Below, in pieces: positions 51,359 to 60,682 of a stretch of 64,000 nucleotides of DNA; position 1 is the first letter of the stretch; each line of letters opens with the position of its first letter. Source of the stretch: Geosiphon pyriformis (Eukaryota; Glomeromycota; Glomeromycetes; Archaeosporales; Geosiphonaceae). A program made the position numbers and the translations under genes. The notes under the pieces were generated by a model. The model worked only from the letters and a program-made list of their open reading frames with translations. It searched no databases and was not told the DNA's origin. Location: assembly GCA_016748015.1 (NCBI GenBank), contig JAAOMT010000436.1, positions 120,091 through 184,090 of the forward strand. The letters are read 5' to 3'.

Positions 51359-52153
51359 ATGCTTACTAATATGACTGATGTGTTTATTGCCAACTTAAAA
51401 ACTTATATAATAAAAGCTGTTTATAAGAGACTTTCTGTAGCTGTATACAAAAAACTGTATAACAGATCTTATTCAGGAGTTTTGTGTATGTTTTATAAGA
51501 AGGTAGAAATTTCGGACTATTTGTTTATATATTTAGACAATGTGGACCAGCAAAAGAATTTAATTCTTGATTATATTGAATTTTAGTTATTACTAATTGA
51601 TAAAAAAACATCTATATCTTTTTTGATTATACAATTTCTGTTCTTATATATGTCTGATATTAGATTGTATATGATTCTTTGCAAAGAGTTTGTTTTTAAG
51701 AATTGGGTCAAAAATGTTTTAAAATTATATAATAATAAAAAGAAGGCTGTTTTTGTTTTGGTAAATTTTTTTCATCAACTAGTTAATTTTTATTGTCATA
51801 AAATATAGTGTATTAGAACAAAGCACAAATTAGATTTAGAAAAAGCTAAGTTGGTAAGTAATAATGGTATGATTTTCATATTAACTGGTCAATTAGGTAT
51901 GAATTTGTTAGATAAAGTGATTTATATGCTTGGAGTAGTTAAGTTTGTTGTAATAAGTTTTAGAAAACATATGTTTTATGTTTTTTTTTTTGGTGTTGAT
52001 AGTAATCTGGTGGTTTATATAGATATATAGTGTTGTCTAAATTGGCTTGAATAGCTAATTACATATAGTAAGTATATAAGTTGCATTTAGTTAGAATTAC
52101 TTTGATTAATTTTATATACTAGATAATAACTAGACTATATTTATTAAATAAAA
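51359..52153 (+). mobile_element. LINE copy F, right part with 3' tail, AT-decayed
   Basis: Reads KTYIIKAVYKRLSVAVYKK and a decayed C-terminal motif (MFYKKVEISDYLFIY, with Cys to Tyr and His to Tyr against CLFCGNVEISDHVFSC in copy E). The final domain and the shared tail (GTTGTCTAAATTGGCTTGAA to about 52150) follow. Both Cys-to-Tyr and His-to-Tyr are single transitions. Confidence 0.75.
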
Positions 52154-52430
52154 TAATATAAAAAAATTAACTAACAAAGTTAATTTAATCAATTTAAATT
52201 TTAAAAAAACCAATTTAAAATTAATTACAAAATTAACAACAATAATAAAAAACTAATAAAATAGCAGTTTTAAAATAAGTTGTATTAATAATAATTTTAA
52301 AACTGATTATAAATTTTAATAAAAGCTTTAAAAAAATTTTATAATTAAAAATATTAATAATTAAGCATTTTTTATCAAATATAATTTTTTTTAAAATATT
52401 AAAATTAAAAAACTAAAAAATAAAACAAAT
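52154..52430. other. AT-rich spacer
   Basis: Short A/T sequence between LINE F and the target duplication of LINE E. Nothing recognised. Confidence 0.5.
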
Positions 52431-52557
52431 ATAATTACACAAAAAACTTCTTTTTCTTTTACTTCCTAAAATCCTCAAAAAGACGCATTTCTGAAAAAGA
52501 AGTTTTCTGTTTTTTCTTGTCAAATCTTTCAACATTTCTTTAAATAATCCTTTCGTC

Positions 52558-54432
52558 ATGGATTTGAAGACTGCTTCGAGCAGTGATATGTCCAAAAAAA
52601 AGGTCCCCAAAGGTGCTTTCCATGGTCCTACTGGTGGTTTTTTTGCTCAGAAAAAAAAGGTGGTTCTTAGGAATGTTAAACACTCTGGTAATGAGAAGGA
52701 TATCTCTTTGAGTAAATCTGGGCCTGGTAATAGTGTGTATTCTGATGTGGATAGTATATCTGGTGATGATGAGGATGTTGGCATGTCTGGTATAAATGAG
52801 AGATCTCCGTTGGGCTCGGCTGCCACTACTCCCAAAGCAAAACGTGTTAATACTGGTATATTGTTCGGCTCTCCACTTGGTTCTCCTAATTTTGCTATGG
52901 ATGATGATGAAATTGTGCTTCCTCCTTGCTTGCCTATCTCTCTGGAAAAAAAGTGGATTGATCCAAAAATTATTAAGACTCTTGTGAAAGTATCAATCAA
53001 AAAATTCTTTGCATTGGATATTGATCTCTCAGCTGTAGAGAGTAATTCAGCAACAGTAAAGATCCGGCTAATTAGGAAAATTTTTTCTTCAGTCAATGGT
53101 TTTGGGGGGGCCACTACCCCCTCAAAATTTGAAGGGATTATCAGATCTACCTTCACATCAGAGGAAAGCATGAAAAAGGCCATGTCATTAGCCAGGAAAA
53201 AAGAGATCATTGTAAACACTGATTTCATGAAATCAAGAGTACGTTCAGATTGAGCCGTGGTGATTAAAGAAATTCCCATGGATACCCCGAAGGAAATGAT
53301 TGTTGCTGCAGTTGCCAAGTTTGGAGAAATCAAGTTGATCAAGATTCAGTTAATTGGCATGTGACAGAAAGCTGTGGTAGAGTTTGCCAAATCGAGTCAA
53401 GCAGATTAGTTAGTGTCAAGATAGTCATTCTTAATCAGGAAAGATTTAGTGCATGTGGCCAAAGCCGTGGGAGATTGTGATATCTGGGCCTCTAAAGATC
53501 ATTTTAGGGTGCTTCTGTTTACATTGCCAGTGGGAACAATGGCACATGATCTTAGTAATCTTTTGAATAGGGCTGGTGACAAAACTTGCATCATTAATTA
53601 ATCACTAGACACTGGTAATAAAATTCGTTGTGCTGTGGTTGGCTTCAAATTTGAGAATAATCTGAATTCTGCTTTTCTCACTGAGTCTGTTTTTGGTGGT
53701 GTTCGACTCTCATGGGCTAGATTTGATGTGATTTGGTGTGGGAAATGTGGGCGTCTTGGTCATTCAGCTCTTGAGTGTGATGCTTCGAATGTATTGTCTC
53801 TTGTGCCCTTATCTTCATTTAAAAAGCCTGCCTCCAGTGTCAATCGCCTCCAGCTGGCCAAACTGTACACAAGGAAAAATGTTCCTATCTCTTGCCCTGC
53901 TGCTTTTGGTGACAAGTCATGGGCCCAAGTGGTGTTTTTTGCTCCCTCTTCTGGTGGTTTCTCTTTTGGTTTTGGTTTTGATTCTAGTGCCTTCTCTCTT
54001 GGTGTCCCTGGTTTAAGTGGTGGTGGTCCTCTACTTCCAAATGACGATTATTCATTGAGTGCTCGTTTGGCATCTTTGAAACGTTTCTTGGGACTCCTAC
54101 ATGATCAGGTTTCTCGTATTGTGCGCAAACTTAGTGGCATGAATTTGGTGCCTTTGGTCCCCTCTCCTTCTTCTTCTGGTGTTTTGGCTGTCCCAGCGGC
54201 TGCCGATATTGATATGATTTTGAATGCTACTCCGACTGTTCCTGTGGTGACATCTTCACTTCCTTCTGTTGGTTCAAATTTGGGTTCAAGTAGTTCAAAA
54301 GTTTTGACCTCTAAGGTGGGTTTTTTAGAATCCAAGCTGGTGGCTCTCGATGCCTCTGTTGGTACAATTCTAAGGAAGTTTGATCAGTTGTGTGCTAGCT
54401 CGGGGTCTCAGGTGTTCTCCTATTCCCAATGA
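52558..54432 (+). pseudogene. LINE E ORF1
   Basis: A single frame of 624 codons from ATG 52558 to TGA 54430-54432, with five internal stops at 53251 (TGA), 53362 (TGA), 53407 (TAG), 53422 (TAG) and 53599 (TAA). At the first, copy D has CGA; at the second and fourth, TGG; at the third, CAA or CAG is the likely source. The zinc knuckle CGKCGRLGHSALEC starts at residue 394 and the C-terminal coiled segment (LESKLVALDASVGTILRKF) is present. The last stop overlaps the ORF2 start as ATGA (54429-54432), as in D. Confidence 0.85.
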
Positions 54433-57400
54433 GTGACCTGGTTTGGAAGGTGGCTACGTGTAATGTAAGAGAAATGAACAATTCTGCGAAACAGGACGAT
54501 ATCATTTGTTGACATAAGGATATGAACAATTTAGTTTCTATTTTCACGGAATCAAAATTAAAGGGAAAGGTTCGCCCCTGGATTGTCAACAAATTTGATG
54601 ATGTACGGATGTTTATCTCTGGTTTGGAATCTGGTTATCTAGGTGCAGGTGTGGTGATTGTCATGGATTCTTCGTTGGCGTAACATGTTTGTAAGATTTT
54701 GGAAATGCCTAGTCGGCTCCTGTCCATCAGGTTGCTTTTCAGGAATAAACTGTCTGTGTCAATTTTGGGACTGTACATTGGTGCCTCTTCGGTGGCTCAG
54801 TTTTCTCAAGCTGGTGACATCAACTCTCTTATTGCAAAGGCTGTTAATAAATCTTCTTTCATTATTCTTAGTGGTGATTTTAATGAAGACGGCTCTCGTA
54901 AGTGTGCAAGTTTTAGGAAATGCCTGGACATGGGTTTGGTTAATGCCCTGAGTGGGAACTCCTGTAGGAAATTGCCAACTTGGTCTAATTCTTGGGGCAT
55001 TGCTAAGACAATTGATTATGTGCTCATTTCTTCAAATCTAGTCAATACAGTGGTGAGTTGCAATGTGGTTAGTGTTGGGGAATACTTTGATACTGATCAT
55101 CAGGCTGTCTCAGTGTGAGTGGGTTTAGGCGGTTTGCTAGATGTCCAGTTGAATTCTGTCCACAAGCAGGCAAATAAGGATTGCTGGAAGTACAATTGCA
55201 AAGGTGTGGATGATATTAAATAGGCCAAATTTGAGAAAGATATTGCGACAAATGCTGCTATGTTTTATGATAATTTTTTTGCAGCCAGGATTCGCTTGGA
55301 CTTAGATTCGATGTGAGTTGCTCTTCGTAAAGTGATGTGTCTGTCTGCTGAGGCAGTTTTTAAGAGGAAGTGGTTTAAGGACTTTGATAAAATTTTTAGC
55401 AAGGAATCATCCAAGTTTCACAGGCTAGAGCTCTTGGTGTCTAAGTTAGTTAAAGCATCTTGTCTGGATTCTGCTGAGGAGTTTACATCCTTGCTCAACA
55501 GGTGGGAAGGTGTGGATTCAGTCAATGCCTCTATGGTGAGGTCTCTCTTCCTGTCAGGTTCCCACTTCGATGCTATTCGGTCAGTTTTGTCCAAAGTCAA
55601 AAAGTCTTATTGCTCCTTCAAGATGTCTGAAGCAGAGCGGGTTAGAGAATCTCAGATCAGGTCAGCAATAGATAAAAGAATGAAAAGTTTTGAATTGGAC
55701 AAGAGTCATACTATTAGGAGTGTGTTGGAACGTCCTTTTCGCAAGGTAACTTTGGATCATCTGGTTGTTGATGATGCGTTGGTGTTGAAGCCTGATTTGG
55801 TTAAGACCAAAGTAGATGCGGTCATAGAGGGTTGAACTAGGAAGCGCAGTGTATTTTCTGATGTTACTGGTGTCTGGAGTTGCCAATACCAGCCTTTGGA
55901 GTATGTTTTTGATGATGCTTTTTCTGGTATAATGTGCCCGATTGATTTTGATGAGATGTCTAGTGTCATTTCAAGTCTGCCTGATAGAAAAGCAGCTGGT
56001 CTCTCTGGTATCTCGAATGAGTTGTGAAAACATTGCGACAAATCAGTTCTGGATATGCTTTTAGTGCTTTTGAATGTTTGCTTGGTGTGTGAATCTGTTC
56101 TTGGACCTTGAAAGGAGGCTTGGGTGTTGATGATCCCTAAATTATATGAGTGGGAGGGTGTTTTCACGAATACCCGTCCTATTGCTTTGATTGAGACGGC
56201 TTGCAAAGTCCTTTCTAAAGTGCTTTTGGACAGAATTTCTTTGGCTTGTAGTGTTTTTGATGTTCTGAGGGGGGATAATTTTTCTGTCTTAAAAGGTATG
56301 ACAACGCAATCTCCTATTTTCGCTATTAGATCAGTCATAGAAGATGCTTTAGAAAAGAACCGAAAGCTGTGGCTGGTCTTACAGAACATGTGAAAGGCTT
56401 ATGACTCTGTTGGTTGAGAACATCTGAGGAAAAGCTTGGTTAGAATAAAGATGTATGACAAATTCATTCGGTTTTTTGGTAGCATTTACAATGATTGGGT
56501 CAACAGAGTTATAACGGATTTTGGGTTGACCAATGGATATCAGGTACATAATGGCTTGGACCAAGGGGAGGTGTTTTCTCCTCTTCTCTGGCGCATATTT
56601 TATGATCCTCTTTTGTGTGAAGTTAAGAGACAAGAAAGTGTATGTGGATACAGATTAGACTCTCGTTTTGTTGCCAACACTGGTCGTGCTGAATTTCGGG
56701 CTGGTTTGACTTCTTTTCTTGCAGTTGGTGCTTTCGTTGATGATACAATTTAGATTGGTAGCAGCCAGGCTGCCACCCAACATATTCTCAATGTTGCTAG
56801 TGATTTCTTTCAAGTCAATGACATCTCAATTAATAATGACAAGACAGTGGCCATTTCCATTAATTGCAAAGTTTCCAATTCTTATTTGTTGATCAGTGGT
56901 TTGCTTATTTTGATAGCCAAAAGGGGAGAGTCTCATCGATATCTGGGTATCTTTCTGTCTATTGAAGGTTTGTCTAAGCCTAGCTTGGCTAAGGCACACT
57001 TGGATGTCCAGTTTTTCATCAACATTGTTCTAAGAAAAGCTATCTCTGATAAGCAGTTCTCATATTTGGTCTCAGCAGTTCTTCACCCCATTATTGCCTA
57101 CAGGACTCAGTTTAGTTTTGTTTCTATTAGTGTGTGTGCAAAATGGGACACTATGATTTGTAAAGTTTTGAAGTCCAAATCTGGCCTGCCATTCGACTTT
57201 CCCAATGATGCTGTTTATCATCCTTCTTTGTACAGGTTGAAATCTTTTGAACAGGTCCAGGCAGAAAGCAAGTCAGCTGCTATTGTTTGCTTCACTAATT
57301 CTGTGGGTATCTTGGGCTGCTTGTTCGCACATAGGTCTCATGACTTACAAGTTCTCAGCTGGCGCCCTCGCCACTTCCTGCTTTTCCCTTTTCGTATTAG

Positions 57401-59117
57401 TGTCAGTCCTTTGAATAATTTTTTGGCTGGTGTTGTCTGAATTTTTTTGGGTTGCGACCTTTCTCTGGGTGGTCTCATGACCAAAGCTTTTCGTTTTCAA
57501 AAAGAAATTCCAATGTCTATTGTTCTTGGCAAGCCAGCTTTTTATAAATGTGTCTCTTCACTTCGGCGATATGGAATTGCCTTCGTTGAGCAGTTTCGCA
57601 ATCGAACTGGTTCTGCTTTCGAATGGAGGACTTTCAAACGGTGGAAGAGACTGGACCCTCGGGGCCCGGTTCCTGATTGGTTCAATGTTGCTGTTCACTT
57701 TTTGTCTGGTTTCAGGTCTTTTCCCGTTCGCTCCCTTTCACTACTGAATGTTGCCTCGTCTGACATCCTCAAGTCTTGTGAGTTTGATGTTGTCTGCAAT
57801 CATTTGTTGGAGGTTGATTCTGATTGCCTTTCTTTGTTTACGGATGGTTCTCTGTGTGGGCTGGGTACTCTTGGTATGAAGGCTGGCGCCACTGCTTTTT
57901 TTGGGGACATTGATTTGGGTTTAGATGTGGAAGTTTCTGGTTTGGTTTCTTCTACCATGGTGGAGTTACAGGCCATTGCTTTGGCTCTCAAGTGTGTTCC
58001 TCCTTCTCGTTCGGTCAATCTGTTTTCAAACAGCCAGGCTGCATTGGATGCTTGCAAGTCAGAGTTAATGTTGGGTCGTCCAGATTTCAGAAATCGGTGT
58101 TGGGTCAAACACCGCCATATTTCTAATATCATTTGTCGCAAGAATTTGGATGTTAATTGGATTAAAGTTAGAGGTCACTCAGGGGTCTTGGGCAATGAGC
58201 ATGCTGACACTTTGGCTAGGGCTGCTGTGTCTTTTGGTGTGCATCTTCTTTACAGGATTGATGAACATTTTCTCAGGGCTGGTGGTGCTATGGTTTCTGG
58301 TAATTCTAGACATTTTGTTTGTGGTGTTTTCTGCTCTATTCACCATGCATATTGGGAGGTTGGTTCTGGTTCTCGGGTTTTGGTGAACAGCCTGCATGCT
58401 GATGTTGATTGGTCCAGATCATGTTCAGTGTGACATCCAGACTTTCATTTGGCCGCTGGTTTCACTAGTACTTGTACTGCTAGTTCTCGGACATATTTTA
58501 TGAAGGCGTTGCATTATTGTTTTTCTGTTGCTGTGCATAAGTGACTGTACAGTAAGGGGTACTCCAGTGTGATGTGTTTGTTCTGCGGTAATGTTGAGAT
58601 TTCAGATCATGTTTTTTCTTGCCCTTTTGATGCTGGCGATCGTGCTCAGTTAATAAACGCTCATGCATCTGTTTGGAAAACATGCTCGGGTTTGTCTTGC
58701 TCAACTTTACGTGTTTTGCAGTCACTTTCTGATTGTGCTTTCAATGCTGTTGTTAGTACAGCTATAAGTAAGGGCTTTGTTTTCAATGAGTGGTATCGTG
58801 AATCTCTTTCTGTTTTCAAGGACTCTAAAACAGCGGCTCAAAATATTGTGGCTTTTGTTCGCGAATTCTGTCTTGTATTCTGTGATGATATTTGGCTGGT
58901 GCATGTAAAACACAGAGCTGTTATGGAGAAAGGTGGCTTGATCCCATGTGATGGCTCTATTTCTATCTCGGTTTCTGGTCTTCTTTCGATGCTCTCGTCC
59001 GGTGTGGTTAGATTGTTGGATATTACTAATGCACTTGGTGTTAGTTTTGGGTTTCGTAAATCTAGTTTATTCTTTTCAGGTGTAGATAATTTGGTCTCGG
59101 TGCATATAGGTGCCTAG
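54429..59117 (+). pseudogene. LINE E ORF2: endonuclease / reverse transcriptase / RNase H
   Basis: One frame of 1562 codons with 14 internal stops and no frameshift: 54510, 54681, 55116, 55221, 55314, 55833, 56025, 56109, 56391, 56415, 56751, 57438, 58431 and 58542. At eight of these copy D has a TGG Trp codon at the same place, and at 56751 LINE A does; D itself has a stop there. Domains as in D: endonuclease (SGDFNEDG), RT (HNGLDQGEVFSPLLWRIFYD, FVDDTI), RNase H (LFTDGSL, MVELQA, FSNSQAA with Asp to Asn, GNEHADTLA) and C-terminal CLFCGNVEISDHVFSC from about residue 1383. It cannot be translated in full under the standard code. Its near-perfect collinearity with D makes the pair ideal for scoring mutations. 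Confidence 0.88.
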
Positions 59118-59246
59118 TGTTGTCCTGACTAGTCTGAATGACTGGTCATGTGTAGAAAAAGCATGATTCATGCCTAGTTTAGATCACTTGTATAATGTAT
59201 TGTACTAGGTAGTGTTTGGATCTCACTTGTTAAAAAAAAAAAAAAA
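59118..59246 (+). other. Conserved LINE 3' tail (best-preserved example)
   Basis: About 115 nt plus poly(A) after ORF2. The same tail in diverged form follows A, C, D, F, G and H. It contains a short self-complementary segment: GCATGATTCATGC here, GTGCATGATTTGCAC in C, GTGCGTGAGTCGCAT in H. It probably serves as the RT recognition site; that role is inferred. Confidence 0.7.
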
Positions 59247-59255
59247 ATAATTACA

Positions 59256-60682
59256 TACTTAAAAAACCAATTTATTAATTTTAAAGATAATACAACCAAA
59301 GAAAAAATTTATTAATTTAAATTTAAAAATATTTTTTAAAATAATAACTTTTGATTTAAAAGAAAAAAATTTTAATATTGTTTTTTTTAATCTGTTTAAT
59401 TTTTAAAATTAAATAATTTAATAAATAAATAAATTTGTTTTGTTTTTATAATTGATAATAATTAAATAAAATTTTATAAATTAAAGAATAAAATTAAATA
59501 TTATAATACAAATCTAATAAATGTGTTTTTATTGTTATTATTTAAAACAAACAATTAATTATTGTTTATAACTATAAAAACCAAGTATTATAATTGGTAT
59601 TAGTATTATAAAATTAATAAAAAAGCCAAAAAAATTAGTTTTAATATAACAAAAATATTATTGGAAACATCTGTTTTGGTTTTTTTATTATTTAAATAAC
59701 TAAAACAAAGTTTGCAAAAAAAATATAAATTTAGTTATTAACTTATAATTAAAAACTTTAAAACTTTTTAAAATAATAATAATTATATTAAAATTATTTT
59801 TAATGTATTATTTTAATGAAACTTATAAAAAAACTCATATTTAAAACCAAAAAAAATGGTTTAAACCAATAAAAAACTGATTTATTACAATATTATTTAA
59901 AAACCACTTTATAAAATATTATTAAGCAGTTTCTACAGTTATAAATATATTTTTAATAAAGATATTATCAGTAATTTTAGGTATTATAGTGTTTGCAACT
60001 TTTTTAATTCTTTGTTTTAAATATAATCATAAAATAAAAAATAATTAAAAATATAGTTTTATATTAAAAAATTAAATATATATAAAAAGAGTATAATTTA
60101 TTTTATAATAATACTTAAGTGTTATAAAGCATTAAAAAAAATTTATTTATTTTTTAAAAAAATTCTACTTTTTGAACAAAATATAATTTTTTAATTTTTT
60201 TATTATAAATAAATTTAAATTAACAATAATTTTTAGTTATTATTAAAAATACATTAATATTTAAAAGTTTATTATTTGAATAAATTTTAAAACTTTAAAA
60301 TACAATATATTAATTTTTTATATACATTATTTATAAATTATGATTATTTTTTTAACAATAATTCCCAAAATTCAAAGAAAATATATATTAATAAATTACA
60401 TTAAAAATAACATTAAAAAAAAATTAAAAATATAAAAAACCGCCAGATTTTTCTTTTAATAGTATTTTTCATATCAATTATTATCAAGATGAATATAAAG
60501 AAAAAGTTCTTGGTAAAAACGTGCGAAAAATGACGGTAAGATCGAGTGTTTTTATCAAGCTGAAGTTCTAAAGAATATTTTAAATGATAAAATTAATTTC
60601 AGAATAAAATTATCTTCCAATCCATGATAAAGCTACAATTTATCTCGCTATTTAGCCTCGTAATAAAACTTGGGTAACCATT
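59256..60682. other. AT desert with a less AT-rich strip next to RPA135
   Basis: 59256-60440 is almost pure A/T with no ORF. From about 60440 composition rises. A plus-strand stretch near 60466-60590 is open (YYQDEYKEKVLGKNVRKMT) and includes a GTAAG at 60535, but I recognise nothing. The last 100 bp are likely the 3' UTR of RPA135 on the other strand. Confidence 0.4.

Larger units (their letters stand above)
52440..59246 (+). mobile_element. LINE copy E, full length, 9-bp TSD, many stops but no frameshift
   Basis: 6.8 kb between perfect ATAATTACA at 52431-52439 and 59247-59255, ending CACTTGTTA followed by a poly(A) of about 15. Leader, ORF1, ORF2 and tail match copy D in order and length. 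Both frames are indel-free yet hold 19 internal stops. The intact duplication and poly(A) show it is a recent insertion, so the stops arose fast or during insertion. Confidence 0.92.

Noticed and set aside
50043-52153. LINE F as the continuation of LINE B
   Set aside because: Both contain the DSQ-to-KNK part of RNase H, so they overlap and must be separate copies. B continues at 41364 instead.
45234-59117. UGA (and UAG) read as Trp, i.e. a variant genetic code for the LINEs
   Set aside because: Stops in D and E fall so often on Trp that recoding comes to mind. But TGG is used at most Trp sites in the same frames, both TGA and TAG occur, some stops replace Arg or Gln, and the nearby host ALDH gene ends in TGA. 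Transition mutation explains all of it.
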